A stretch of DNA of 64,000 nt from Sycobia sp. Sy_11. Lineage: Eukaryota > Arthropoda > Insecta > Hymenoptera > Epichrysomallidae. The position numbers and the translations under genes are program-made. This document shows, piece by piece, positions 12,765 to 26,799 of this stretch. Under the pieces are notes generated by a model, which was not told the origin of the DNA, did no database searches, and saw nothing but the letters and a program-made list of their open reading frames with translations. The stretch is taken from NCBI GenBank assembly GCA_018907035.1, contig JACCIC010000001.1, positions 5,896,501-5,960,500 of the forward strand. The letters run 5' to 3'. Position 1 is the first letter of the stretch, and each line of letters begins with the position of its first letter.

Positions 12765-15700
12765 AGATACAGTCCAACGAGCTTTTATTGAAATCTTATT
12801 GCGACCGTGCCGTTTTAAAGTCATCCCATTGAAGATTTTTCGGATCAAGCATTTTCGAATGGTCGTATAATCGCCCCCGTAAAAATACGTGGACTATAGA
12901 GGCCTTAGATGAAATGAAATTCTAGCCTTTAGCAGTTTTTTTTTTTTTTAATTATTATATGCTTAGTATAATAAAACGTAACCTTTTAGGTTAAGCTTTA
13001 CTTTTATTTACGTTAATCCCCGTTCAATTTATTAAAATAACAATATGTTATAAAACAATAAGAAAATTGTGTATAAAAAAACTATTTTTTGTTTTTATAG
13101 TTCAAAGTAAATGAATGTACAGAACGGAAATATAATTTTGGTCTATTTCATATACCAGCTCGATAAACTACAAGAAACCATATCTTAAACATCTCATTTC
13201 GTCTCTTGAAAAAATAATGGTACATTTTAACACTGGTGTAGGAGTTGATTATATTTGCTCAACGAAAAGGCTTACGCCCGAGCGAAGCGAGGGACGTAAA
13301 TGCCAGGGGGTAAAAATCAATTTATACGCTAGTTCCGATGTCTACTTTACATCACAGAAGTCGAAAAATCATTAGAAAATTGCGATTTTGAAATTAGAGT
13401 GGTATAAATATTATTAAATATTAGTAAGATTCAGCTTTCTTTTTATTTCATATATCCATTTTTATTTCAATAAATATAAATGTTGTACTGATTTTATATG
13501 TATATATAATGTAAAAAATGATAATTTTTATTAGTTCTTCTTTTAAAAATCATAAGTCTTATACTTTAGTCTAATATTATCACGATGATGTACCAAATCT
13601 GTGACTCAATATATGTCAATTATAAAATTACAAAAATTTAATTTCTTTTATAAACAATTTTGATATTAAGCAAATGATTTTTTTTTTAAGTTTCTGACGT
13701 AAATTAATTTATTCCAGGTATAAATAACCCAGATCGTTTTTGTACGCAAAGGATTAAATTCCACTATATAACACTATAACATTATTAATATGTTCAATAT
13801 ATTATAGTCATCAATAGAAATTCTTCTCGAGGAGACAGAATTCAAAATTAATAAGTGGAAATTAATTTCATAAGGTTTCACCAAGATTAAGACTATTAAA
13901 TTAATTTTCATCTTATCTTGACTCGAAATTCAATACTATACAAAGGCAGAAATAAAATAATCTTACGTAAGAAATGATCAAGCATTGCATAAAAGACAAC
14001 ATTGTCGTGACAAATTTTTCATAAAAATACCTTGTAAATTGCTGAACATTATGAATTTTGTAGATTCAATTATTGCGATGAAAACTTAATTAAAAGTTCT
14101 CAATCGATTCATTAGAAAATAAAAAGAAATGTTTGTTATTCTTAACCTATTATTTCATTAGATTACTGTCAGAACATTTAAATGTTTATTTTTAATAAAA
14201 TAAAAATAAATTTCAAACATTCAAAGTCCTTCTAAATTCTATTATAAACAGCACCGAATCATTTCCAAACAACACGAAAGTAACGATTTTAAACCAAGCA
14301 AATTGGTTAATTAAATGCTAAAATAAACACACCGACGTTAGGAATTACTGTACAATATAAGCGCCGCGTGTTCTCTCGAACTCTGCCTTCCCAACTTGAA
14401 TTTTAAATCCGGAACGAATTGTTTGAGCGAAGGTTACCTCTTGACGGTAAAATGATGCGATGCAATAAGGGGACGGTATAACTTACTCTGCAGCCCGGCA
14501 GCAGAATGCCTTTCGTCCCCTAGCATATCCTTACCTTCTGAACATTGGATTCTGTGGAATTTTTACATTTTCTTCTTGTACTCGCACGCGATTTAGTTTT
14601 CCCGATGTATCAGATAACCAGTATTTTTGACATATATTGTTGCGAATTCATTTCTCACGCGTGCTTCATGAACCCGATATAATTCAGGTAGAGTCAAAAA
14701 CAGATCTGAAGTTTTAATGAATAAAATTAATTTTGCTTACTAGACTTAAACTTAATAAAATGGTGAAAGCGAATTAATATATTATTTTTAACATTTTTAT
14801 TTACATATCGAGGATTCCGTGATCAATGAGGAGTTCTTTCTTTCAAAGACTATAATTTTAATTATAGATAAATATATAAACATATTACATTCCTAATTAA
14901 CTCCAAGGTGCTGTAACTTTAATAATAAGCAAAGTAAAAAACGCTTAACGAGGAAAGATAAAGTCTTTTGAGTCATGGATTTGATCCAAATTGAGTAAAG
15001 TGACTCTAATTGACTCCAAAATGAATTCTGTAAAGTCTTAAGACCTAAATCTCACCCATTTACAAGATAAGATTTTTTTCTTGAGTGAGTCCAGAAATAA
15101 TGCTGATGTTCGCTATTGGCTAATTTACAAATAGTGTATTCAGAATTGAATATTCATAAAAGTATACCTATAAATGCGTGTTTCTCAGTTATTACCAATT
15201 AAAGTTCAGATGATTTTTGATACGTTAGCAAAGGCATGTCATAATCCACTAAAAGTGTATGAATTCGACTGAACTTAATTGATTATAATGAAGAAATTCA
15301 CATTTGTGAACATTGATTTATTAGAATTATTTGAACTTAAATGCTATCCTCTCTTCTAATCTGATTTTAAAAGTAGTTTTAATTTTTTAAATTCCTGTAA
15401 ATATACAGTATACTCAATAAGTAAAGAAAAAGTACTAATTGTGAGACTAATTCTGTAAGTAAGAAAGCGCCATATTTTAAGAATGGAACAACTTAAAGTA
15501 TTCAAACTTTACAAGCTTACGTGTTAGATGTCATCAGGGTCAGCTTGTTTAATCTGGACCAACTCAATAACCCTTTGTTAGAGATAGCTCCTTGTAGGTT
15601 TATTGAAGATAATATTTCTCACGATACACTAGGTAGGGAACAAAAAGAAAAAATTTGGAGCTCGACTGTTTGTCGTTTGCTCATTGGCTAATAGACATCG

Positions 15701-15840
15701 ACACGTAGCGCAAAAATTATTTGCAACTTTTCGAAAAGCATACAAACTTTGTATACGACTTCCCTTGTTCATTACCGATGTGATAGTGTGTACAATCATA
15801 TTTGAGACAATCTGTATATATTTGTTATTATTAGACGTGT
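12765..15840. other. Non-coding AT-rich DNA
   Basis: No gene seen. A small GC-rich oddity lies at 13268-13306. Confidence 0.5.
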
Positions 15841-15952
15841 AGATACCTTTAAAACCGTATTGTAAAATAATTGTAGAATTAAGAAAGCAGAGCCTCATAT
15901 TACCCATTATCTTAAAAGTTCTGTATAAAAATATCAAATATATACTATCCAT
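15629..15952 (-). other. Unrecognised ORF of 107 codons, probably not coding
   Basis: The ORF opens with ATG on the minus strand and has mixed residues (two CxxC-like cysteines near its end), but no domain I know. It lies in AT-rich DNA, partly overlaps a degenerate tandem repeat, and has no supporting splice sites. Chance origin is more likely than a gene. Confidence 0.1.
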
Positions 15953-16160
15953 TCTATATGTTTACATTATATATCCTTTAAAAACTTTGTTTGAAATAAT
16001 ATTGTACATTTAAAAAAATAGAATTTCATATTCCTTACAGAAAAAATGATAATGTATAGATAATGAGTTCCTTTAACTATACTTTGTTGAAAATAAAATT
16101 ATAGAATTAAAAATTATAAGGAATCGTATAATTCCTATATTAGTATTGATTTTACAGAAA
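15846..16160. repeat. Degenerate tandem repeat, three units
   Basis: Three diverged units each begin with a CCTTTAA block (about 15846, 15974 and 16071). Each continues through TTGAAA/TTGTAA-AATA, GTA-ATT-AA and a CATATTCC-like end. Unit spacing is uneven (about 128 and 97 bases). Recognised by eye and heavily diverged. Confidence 0.35.
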
Positions 16161-18032
16161 AATACAGAAGGTGACCAGAGATAGCACCTGGTGCAGAATT
16201 TCAATTCGCCTAATTAATATCTATCGTGCTTCTCTCAACACACACCCTTGAAATTGTTCTCTAATCACAAATAATGACAGCACAAATTTTTCAAGTATTA
16301 TGTCGGCCTTCGGTACAATTATGTGAAAATTCACTGATAAATTTTAATAAATAGTATTATTTTTTTAATTTACGCCAATACGAAGTTTCTTAATATAGTA
16401 CAATTTGAGTATTTGAATTATTATCTTTAGAAGGGTACATGTTCGTGAACTAAAAAATCGAGTGCGATATATAACTAAAGAAAATCTTTTTATCTGTGAT
16501 TAATTTATCGCAAGTGTAAAAATTTTAAATATTTTTTAAGTACTATGATTATCAAGGATTTTAACGCTATTTTTTTCGTTCGTATTATTTTTTCAAATTT
16601 GTTCATGCACAAATTATTGATCTATCTATCAATTTTATGTATTTTTGAATATTTATAAAAATTTCAATAGAAAAGGTTATAGATGTTCAAATCTACCCCG
16701 AACGGTCAACAATTCAGATCCGTTTGGAAAAAGAAAACAAACTCGTGATTCGGCGCTTCTAACCCCGTACAGCAAACTATTTTCCTTCGAATTTGTAAAC
16801 TGTCTTCGACAGTTTGATTTAAGAAAGGAAACCAGTTAAATGGAGAATAGCGATATACGTTTGTAAACAACCGGTCCTAAAATGGACCATTAAGCTTTTG
16901 AAGTAAGTTTAACAACAACAAAAAACAACCAATGGTTCGAACGCACTCTCGTAAAAGATACCGTATCCTGGCTTTCGAGCACAGGGCACCCAGAAATAGA
17001 ACGGCATCAGCTCAATGGAAAAACTTTTGGCAAAAGTCCTCGAAAGTAAAGCTGCGTAGGCGTGCTAGCTGTTGAGTTTGTTTACCCGCATTACTTTTGC
17101 CTGACGGAAGCGCGGAGTTTACGATTATCTAATCGATATTTAATTATTTGCCTATGAATAATTCACATGTTAATAATTATTCACTTATTTAAAAGCTTTC
17201 TTGAATCTATTATAAAACATTTTTTTCTTATCTATTATCCACACAATTAAACAATGCTATACGCTTGAATATAATTCGCCAACATTTTAGTCCAATATTG
17301 TACTTACATGGATGGAATGCCTTTCAAGTTTCGTGAGGATAATTATGCAAAAATAATTGATTAAAAAATGAATAAATACATATATACATAAATTAATTAA
17401 ATTAATCATTTCTTGCTCTATATTAATTTATATTATAAATTAATTGTAGTGTATTCTCAAAAAACTATTTTTCATTCAACGAAATAGGAATAAACAATTA
17501 CTAAGCATCAGTCTTTAATAAAACAAATTTAGCTACAATGTAACAATTGCGTTGCCAGTCTATCAGACAGCAAAGAACTTATTTAAAGCTACCAACCTGT
17601 GAATTATCTCACTCTCTTATGCAGATCGCATTCCGAGTCCGATACTCGTGAACGACTGTTTCCCTGCGCAGGGTGCGTTGCAAAAATTAATTGAAAAATT
17701 TATCCACGCCGTAAAATTCGCTATCCAATCGCGATCGTTCCCAATTCATGCGGAAAGCTATATATACGCACTGGTAAGCTGGCGTGAAAAATCTAAAAAC
17801 TGAAAAATCTATATCGAAATTCATATTATAATATAATATATCGAGCGAAAAACGAAAACTCTCTATCACTATATATTTCGATTCCTCGTAAAACATTTAT
17901 CACTGTCGAGTTTTCGACAACCCTTATTTAAGAAAATAATTGCGAGTTTTCCGCGAAAGCTTGAGAATTAACCGAGAGCCAAGAGAAAGTAGAATGCGGA
18001 AGCGGCATGGAGAGGAAGGAGATAAAACAAGT

Positions 18033-18037
<5 letters not shown>
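16161..18037. other. Non-coding AT-rich DNA
   Basis: Short chance ORFs only; nothing specific. Confidence 0.5.

Positions 18038-18070
<33 letters not shown>
18038..18070. repeat. (GA)n microsatellite
   Basis: GA dinucleotides inside a purine-rich block. Confidence 0.95.
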
Positions 18071-18073
<3 letters not shown>

Positions 18074-18815
18074 TGAAAGAGACAGCACGCGAGAAGGAAA
18101 GATGAGGGTGTAAGAGGTCGGAGGACGACACCTCCGTAAAATTTGGTTGTTAGCGGTAAATTGAGAGAGCGCACTACCCCCTTCCTCGCCCAACCCCCGT
18201 TCGAGGCTTCTTAACGAAGTCTGTTTTAATGAGCCCGTGAGCTCCGTCGGGGCACGTCTTCTCTCACGCTAATTGCATTAATTGCAAAATGTCTCCAAAC
18301 TACGGCTCTGACACACGCGCGCATACACACACATACACGCATACGAACGCGCGACCCTGATGCGCCTCCTTCCAACTTTCGCTATCCCTCAGGCGGTCAA
18401 GCAATTGCTTGACTTTTTCTATTACTCGTTCTATCTACCTCGCCTCTTTTAGCTCCAGTATTGCCAGGACCTATCCGATCGTCAGGGATTATATCAAGTA
18501 AATAAATGCTTATAAAATGACAAGAAAAGATAGGACGCCAATACCCGAAAATTTGATCTGCTCAATGGCGCTATAGACTGAAATATTTTTTCGAGAGCCA
18601 TTACCGATTAGTCGGTATGGACAGAGAGGGATGGTCGAATCAAATCGAAATTGGTGGAATCTGAGCTTTGGTTGAATATATATATATATAAGAGCGGCAT
18701 ACTATTAACTGTTTCCAAAAGTAATTTGATTATTTTTCATATTCTTGTAGTATCGTATACAATGATATTTGACAAATAATCACCTTATAGGGAGGAGACA
18801 TAGAAACAGACAGTT
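18071..18815. other. Non-coding, moderately GC-rich at its left end
   Basis: Contains a short imperfect CA/CG-alternating tract near 18310-18350. No gene seen. Confidence 0.45.
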
Positions 18816-18840
18816 AGAGAGAGAGAGAGAGAGAGAGAGA
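18816..18840. repeat. (GA)n microsatellite
   Basis: Uninterrupted GA dinucleotides. Confidence 0.9.
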
Positions 18841-18962
18841 ACGACAGAGAATTAAACGCAAGGGGACGAACTGGGATTATCTGATATTAGTGGGTGTTGC
18901 TTATAGGAATGCGAGTGCGTTCACTTTATACCTTTTCTTTTCTTTGTCTATCTCTCTGTCTC

Positions 18963-18966
<4 letters not shown>

Positions 18967-19004
<38 letters not shown>
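18967..19004. repeat. (TC)n microsatellite
   Basis: TC dinucleotides with one TTTC interruption; about 130 bases from the (GA)n run, in the opposite orientation. Confidence 0.95.
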
Positions 19005-19039
19005 GCACACAGGCGCGCGCGCACGCACATGCACACAAA

Positions 19040-21276
19040 TATATGGATATATAAATTATGCAGTAAAAATCTGAGGTACTCGTATATAGTAATAAACATA
19101 GAAATTACGAAGCTAGGCAATTTTAAACATTCAGCGTTATATATCTGTATATAACGCTAAGCCTACGCCCTTCAGAAGATGATAAAGAGTCTATTTCTAA
19201 TTGAAACTAGAATGTGCACATCTTTTACATTTCATATAATCCTTGCTTCTGACTTTCATCCAGTACTAACGTCCATGACTTCTGAAAGCGGGAGTTCTCC
19301 AGAAGTCGAGGGTCCGGCGGTGGTCGGAGCTGGTTTTCGATGCACGTCTTATCGAGACTACAGCTAGACCGAGAGCACAGAGGAACAGGCCTTCTTATCG
19401 GTCTTCCGCCTAATTTCTATATAAGAATAGTACATTATCACGATCGACCCCTTTCATAATACGATAATTTTGATTCCTTATGTATTATGCTAGGGTACTC
19501 GATCGAACTCGCTCGCTGGCTACTATACAGCGACACCACATGCATTTGAATGGAAAATACGAACCGAATCGAATTTATGAGTTTCGTTAAGGCTCGCGCA
19601 ATTAATGAGTGCGCCTGGGATGTTAAATTTAGATGGAATTGCAAGTCTATGGCGTGGGAGTGGGATTATTAGCATTATAACGGGGTGGCAAGTGTAGTGG
19701 TTATTTTTGTCGCTGTGCACCCATAAAACGTCGTACGTATTTTTATGAAATGGATAACGCTTTATAGAGTTTAATTGACGCGCTCAGCAATTGCGGACGA
19801 GAAATGGATAATCACATGGCTTTTATCGATTATTTATTGTAAAACGAATACTATAATTATGCATGCGGTGCTCGACGAATTGGAGATTATTTTTCTAGAG
19901 TTATAAATTAAGTCAGAATGTTTAATGATACTGTATAATCTATTCTTTCCAAGTAAGATGAATAAAGAATCTATAATATATATATATATTCTGTTGAAAT
20001 CTAGACCTCAATTAACATCCAGCCATTTATAATATCAATAACAATGGATCATTTTCGTATTGTAATTGAATTATTTTTGATCAATTAAAGTAAAGGCAAG
20101 ACTTTGAATGATAAGCTTCAAAAGAGCCAAGTTAAATCAAAAAGTGCACAACTTCCTTAAAATATTGTAATCGTGCTTGTTTATATTCATAGTCATAATA
20201 TAATAAGAAGAAAAATAAATTTCAAAACATTTGTCATGTTTCACGAAAGCGAGTAGTCGTCTACTATTAACATAAGATTCATGAGATTTCAAAATACGTT
20301 CAAAATCTTTCATTATTATAAAATTGTAATGTGGTGTATTGGAAATAAAAATCAATATAAAGCAAAACAAGAAAAAGCCCTTTCAGCTATACAACTTTTG
20401 CAGAAGTAAGTTTAAATAGTCTGCTGAGAATACTCAACGTAATGAACTAAATCCAAAGCACGGAAAGACCTAACAGTTCGCTGATAAAGTTATGGCCACA
20501 GTATTTTGAGATGCATATGATATAATATTCATTGACTATCTTTATAAAGGAAATACTATCAATAGCGGTTATTTCGGATTGTTAAAACATTTGAAGAAAG
20601 AAGTCACGAAAAAACGGCCCCATAGCCTATCTAAAAAATTAAACATTTGCGGATATCTGCTCATTAAAGCAGATTGTTTGATTTTTTGGAGATTCGGTCC
20701 CAAAGTTGTCATATTTAATTATAAAAGATATTATCTAGCTTCACCGCATATGCGAATTATATAGAGAAAATTACTAATTTGTTCGTGCTTATTATGAAGG
20801 TATAATCAAAATTACTTATGAATAGTTTGATGTATATACTTCCGTTGCTCTATTGTCAAAACTTCTCCTTGTCCAAACGACATTAATCTATACTCAGTAC
20901 ATACTAGAATAAACGCAAACATAAAACATTCTACTCGTCACCTACATCGAACAAAGAGATGGAAGAAAACTTTTGCGGAACAAGCTCAAGCGTATTATGT
21001 ACACTTAAGGAACAGTTCGCACTCAAGAGCCGCCGATCGACATCTCTCTATATCTAGCCGAACGATCCACGCGAGGCATATTAAATATGTATACAGCAAC
21101 AAACTCCTTCCCTATATATATTTATACCCATCGCGTGCAGTTAAACGCCTCGAACTCGGGACGATAGGGCAGAGAGCACAGGGGCGCTTTCAGACTGGCG
21201 ACTTGTTTTCTATGTAATGGCTCGTTGAACGAGATTTTTGCAATTTAGATATGGTACAAAAATTTAATTGCGCCTG
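19040..21276. other. Non-coding DNA
   Basis: AT-rich with no recognisable gene; several ORFs of 60-77 codons are unconvincing. Confidence 0.5.
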
Positions 21277-21293
21277 CCTCTCTCACTCTCTCA

Positions 21294-21329
<36 letters not shown>

Positions 21330-21330
21330 T
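21277..21330. repeat. (TC)n microsatellite
   Basis: TC dinucleotides with TCACTC and TTTC interruptions. Confidence 0.95.
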
Positions 21331-21704
21331 GGGCTACCTCGATGTGGGGAAATACTGGTAGACCGAGTACTTATATATACCAGACCTGGCTTTTGCTTGC
21401 TAAGACTTTGCAAATTTGTTAATTATACGACAACTATAAAGAAAGCAATTTAACAAAAATTAGATTGAGAGAAATGTATTTTATGTCTTTTATTGCTTTA
21501 AGAAATACTGTATAATTGGTAGGAATAATAAAAATAATTATTAAGAAGTCATCGAGTTCGGATATTCAATGGAGTTCTATGCATTTCATAAAAGTCTTTG
21601 AACAAAAGTCTAATCATAATACTGGATTAATTTTATAAGAAAGATTTAGTGTGAGGAATGAGGGAATTATTGGCCTTTTCTTTAATAAAAAATCAGATAT
21701 CGTG

Positions 21705-22110
21705 AAAATTTAACAACTTGCGTCGGCATAAAAACCTTCACGGTTCAGAGGGAAAAGCCGGAGCAAGCGTATTCTTTATTAAATGAAAGTTAAATAAAAT
21801 ATATAAAACTATACATATATCATTACACAATTAAATATGCTACTTACAACATTAAAGGAATACATAAAATCTTAAACTATATTAGCGCTCGCTTACAATC
21901 CTAAATCACTTGGTTCTTTCTTGCCGCCGCAAACTTTCCCCGTTTTAGGAAAAAAGCGGGGCGAAGGGAGCGCAAAAGCTACGCACGTAGCGCGCCCCTA
22001 CAATGCCCCTTATGACGCGAATTACAGGCCTCTGTGCCCTATGCGGCGGCGAGCCGGCAATCATAATGTGTAATACTAGACGCCGAAATAAACATTCACG
22101 GCCCTAATGC
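21705..22110 (-). mobile_element. Possible LTR-like or 3'UTR-like relic
   Basis: Read on the minus strand, a GC-rich segment containing TGTAGGGGCGCGC (about 22001) is followed by an AT-rich stretch and an AATAAA signal (about 21775). A GC-richer tail ends near TTTTCA. This order resembles a solo LTR (U3-poly(A)-U5) or a 3' transcript end. I find no target-site duplication, no second LTR and no reverse transcriptase, so the call is tentative. Confidence 0.2.
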
Positions 22111-24660
22111 ATCGAAGTCGTAAACTTTAACAGCCTTACCAAAATATCTTATTCATTCTGAATAATAATTGAAAGAATTCGTACAATGATGCAACTTTCA
22201 AACAATAATATTGTGAGTTTCTTACCCAAAATTGTATTTAACTTTCTTAAGAAACTTATGTTAAAATTATGATAACTTTTTTTATAGATTATAACTGTTA
22301 TATTTAGAAATTTCGCAGAAGGGCGAAACAAAATTCTTAATTGTTGTGTATACAACAGATGATGAATAATGCAGTTCTGGAATGCTCAGTCACAGAAAAG
22401 AAAATGTGGGCAAAAAGTTGTTTCAGAAATACGCAATAGAATATATGATATAAATACAGGTATATAGGAAGTAAAATGAATACCCTGAAAAGAATTTACA
22501 AAACAATCATAGACCATAATAACCGAACTGGAAATGAAGGAAGACATTACAGTTATTATAAGATATCTAAGCTCGAGGTCTAACTTTTCTTAATACTTTT
22601 AATATATTTGTTTTAAAGAATTCTTAGTTGATTCTAATAGAACAGATACGAAAGAAGAATTTTTGAAACAATTTTAATAAAATATTTTTTATTATTCAGA
22701 ATATAAGAATGATAACGTTACAGGAATTTGATGACTTATTTAGTAACTGTACATGAATTAATCTATTGACTATACCAGAATCAAATATGCTATTATCCAA
22801 CTTGCATACTAACGCAACATTAGTGAATATATCAAGTGGGTATATTACTTAAGTTCATAACATACATCAAATTATTGAAAAATCAACTGTACTATTTAAT
22901 ATTTCAGAACTTCCAAATGTATATTCACGCAGAATCTAACATATATAGAACAATCAGTTGGACAGAAGTGATTAAGAAGAACAGATACCGAAGCTTAGGG
23001 AAGAAAAAAATTTTTCATTATGAAAGACTTAGTTCTCAAACTAAAAAAAAAAATACAAAATGAAACCAATTATCAATGTATTTGTATATATGTGTGTATC
23101 CGCGAAGAAGAATTTTTCCCCGATTTAACCTCAAAATTACAATTTTAACATGATTTTTATCTTGTACGATTTACCTCTCTCTCTTTGTTTAGGGTTAGGC
23201 TGTCTTACAAGGTAAATAATCAAATTCCATATTCATGTTGAAATATAAATAAATACATACACATATGTATTTAACACTGTAATGCGTGTAAGTGACATAA
23301 TCTGCAAAAACTTTATAGATAAATATAAATGAGTGATCATGTATTCATGTATAAATTTCAGTATGTTTTGTTATTTGTGTTGTCAGTGCTTTATTATCTA
23401 TAGTTATTTTGAATCTCATTTAGTTGTAGTTTCGATTGTTCGATTTCTAAAATTAAAAAATCGTGCTTTTTATTTTGACCTGTGAACCATTTATGTAATT
23501 AATAATTTTACAATTGGTTTCATATTAATTACAATTTTAAAGCAGTATAAATTCAATGTAAGATTTGTATACAATATCAATATGTTATACAATATGATTA
23601 TAAATTTCTATTTTAAAAATGGCAAATACAATTTATTTGTATTTTTCCTTATGCTTGATAAATATCATTCGAAAGTAACGGCTCCGAATAAATATCAATT
23701 ATGTCTGAAACTACTATTGGTACTACTGGAATTTGCCTTCTTGCTTAAAATAAACATTATGCAATATGCATCAACATAGGATTTAATATTTGTCAAGTAG
23801 ATATCTATGGACATTTAAAAAGATCAAGAGAGCGCTCTACCAGCATCCTTGTATGAGAGAGTACTTTATTAAAATGAATCGTCTGTATAAGATATCACTA
23901 CATGCTTCTGAATTGTATAGGCTGAATCACGGAGCAAATGAATGTCCTGTGGAAAATATACATCACTAAATATTTTTGTAACTCCAGCATACTTCAATAC
24001 TGCCATATCATATATAAATAAGCATCCATACAGGAATGTAAAGTACCAAAAACATGTATTGCAATATATAATTTTTTTCCCTGGAGAGATAGGTATTTGT
24101 CGAAATCAACGCGCATCATCCTCTAAGTGTGGCCATAATGTTAATAATAAATAATTAAATGTTGATCAATGCACTCTAAAATATAATTTTAGACTGCGTT
24201 TCGTCAAATTGCATGGTAATATGATTATTTAATCTTAAATAAATGTATGAAATTAACTAAAGTTTTGTTCAAATTCTTTTTCTGAATATCTGTAAATAAC
24301 ATTTTTTAAAGAAAGTTGTATTCTTGGCCTTTTTTCATTTTGATTACTGCCATGATTTATGTCATTCATAGAATCCTTTTTAATCTTGTATTTCATTCTC
24401 GTCACTACTCGAATTACTAGTTGAATAAAAAATTATACTTTCAATTACTTCAAATTCTCATATATACATGTTTACTAATATTGTAATAAAAAATTAAGTC
24501 TAGCGTTACGTCTATAAGTTTTCTATGAGACTTAATGTAGATCAACTATTATTACTTCTCTTGTCATACTCGGAACACAGCTCCAGTAGTCCGCGATTAG
24601 CGTCAGAATCAGATCCTTGATGAACTATATAGACCCACAGCGAAAAGTGACCGTTTATAT
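22111..24660. other. Non-coding AT-rich DNA
   Basis: No gene or clear repeat seen; ORFs of up to 75 codons are lysine/tyrosine/isoleucine-rich chance frames. Confidence 0.5.
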
Positions 24661-24666
24661 ATATAT

Positions 24667-24689
24667 AGATAGATAAGTAGATAGATAGG

Positions 24690-24744
<55 letters not shown>

Positions 24745-24804
24745 GTAGGTAGGTAGATAGATAGATAGATAGATAGGTAGGTAGATAGATAGGTAGATAG
24801 GTAG
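24667..24804. repeat. (TAGA)n tetranucleotide array with TAGG variants
   Basis: About 34 units of TAGA, with interspersed TAGG and one AAGT variant. It is a dense cluster of GATA motifs. Confidence 0.95.
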
Positions 24805-26763
24805 CCAGAAATTGCACCATTGCCAAATGTACGTACTGGCAACATACTATTTACTTTCGCAACGTGCCCACTATATGAAATAATGACCGTGTAGGTGTAG
24901 GAATAATGAACAATCCATTCCAAACGTCTCTTCTGCTGCTGTTTTAAATTGGTACAATAAACCGGGGTAATCCTCAAATTGCTTATTGGTTGTCCCACTT
25001 TTCCGCCGTAAGAGAGAGTATAAAACTCTTATTATATATATCTTTCTGCTGTATGTTGTATGAGAATACCCAGAAAGAGAAAGAAACTCTTCGTAAACTT
25101 TTTTCTCTCTTGCACAGATTTTTAAATCTATTATAAAAACGATATAAACACGTAAATTAATAATATGTGATAATTAGAATAATGCCTATTCTATTCGATG
25201 AAGTATCTAAACTATTAAATAAATTATTTTATTATTTTAAGTTTATCAAAACGGCTGACTCATAGTTTACAAAGAACTGTGAAATTAAAAAATATTTTTT
25301 CCAGAAAATATTTACCAGTACTTTGAGTGAAGTAAATTTTTTTTTTAATGGTAAATCAAATTTCGTAGTTCACAATTTGATTAATTTACTTTAAATAAGT
25401 AATTTTTCTTTACATTATAATGAATGTTTTTTGAATACAAGAAAATATTTTTTTAATAATACTTAATGTTTGTTCAATTTTTAAAAATGAGTTTCATTTT
25501 TCAATTTACGTTTTTTAAAAAACAATGATTCCATTCTATTTTCAAAACACTATTTATTTTTTTCACGTTAATATTTTTTTTAGTTAAGTAAATTGTTTAT
25601 CCAAATTTAAGTATTTTTTGTCTTACTACTATGCAGATTAATAATTTATTTGATTCAAGTAAAATTGCCTTATAATTAGAGAATTTTTTTTTATATGTGT
25701 AGGGATTGCTTTACAGAGATTGCAATACATGGTTCTACGTATCATGTAATAACTTTTTATCGCATAAAGTTGAAATAAATTTTCATAAAGATAATATGAA
25801 ATTAATGTATCTCACGTATCGCGCCACACGCAATATATACTGATATTAAAGTTGGCTAAGGATAACTTCCAGCCGATAATCGACATATGTCCGAAACATT
25901 CTCATACAAACTCGAGCAGCGCGTAAAAATTCTCGACCTGTGCCGTATTTCGCTCCATTTCCCAATAGACGAATCCAAGAATCTAGCGAAGTGCCAGAAT
26001 GCGTCGGTTCAATAACGAAAATCCATATTTCATCGTGAAATTAATATATAAATAAAACATTCTGCATTTTCATTTCGGTTATTGGTTCATAAATAAATAT
26101 ATGGATTCTCGAGGAGCATTTCACTGCATTTTATTGTTTATCCATAATTCCCCTTTTTTATTTCGTATTCTATTTTCAAATTTTTGCATTAAGCACCTTT
26201 TACAATTTATGTCAACGATTAAATAAGTTCGAATAGATAACCAGAGCAGAAATAATCACTTAATACTGAAATTTTTATGATCTCGTGATTTTCTGTTTTA
26301 TATCAAATACAAGAATACGCACGCTCATTTGAGCTCATTGTTTTTTTCTGTACCTTACTATCTGAAAGTAAAACAGATGGTAACACCTGATTTAATATCT
26401 GGACTTGGTGGAGATTATATTGACAACAAAATTGGAACTTTCATTTGATTTCACCGAACGACATTGTAAACACGGAATGCCTCCTTCGTTATCCTCGTCC
26501 GCCTCCGAATCATTACAATCTGCAGCTAAAGTATATTATGTCCATACGATATTTTTAAATTTGAAACTAAATCTGAGCGTTCGCCTCGCACTACTACTCC
26601 ACTGGCGCTGGAGTCTAAATATTGACGTTTTCGCGCTTTGTGAATCGTCGCGCTGCACAGGGAAATTCGATGCAATGGCGAAAATCGCCATATCCGGCAC
26701 GGTTAACGCGTTTAAAACACGCGACATTGTAAACGCGAGCTGTTGTGTATATTTGGCGTGTTT
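24805..26763. other. Non-coding AT-rich DNA
   Basis: The 146-codon plus-strand ORF at 26405-26845 runs into a poly-A tract (lysine run) and has no recognisable domain, so it is not called as a gene. Confidence 0.45.
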
Positions 26764-26797
26764 AAAAAAAAAAAAAAAACAAAAAAAAAACAAAAAA
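26764..26797. repeat. A-rich homopolymer tract
   Basis: Runs of A broken by single C bases. It could be the tail of a retroposed copy on the plus strand, but no target-site duplication was identified. Confidence 0.8.
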
Positions 26798-26799
26798 TT

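Noticed and set aside
24542..24998. Minus-strand ORFs of 94 and 129 codons rich in Tyr-Leu-Ser-Ile
   Set aside because: They are translations of the (TAGA)n array.
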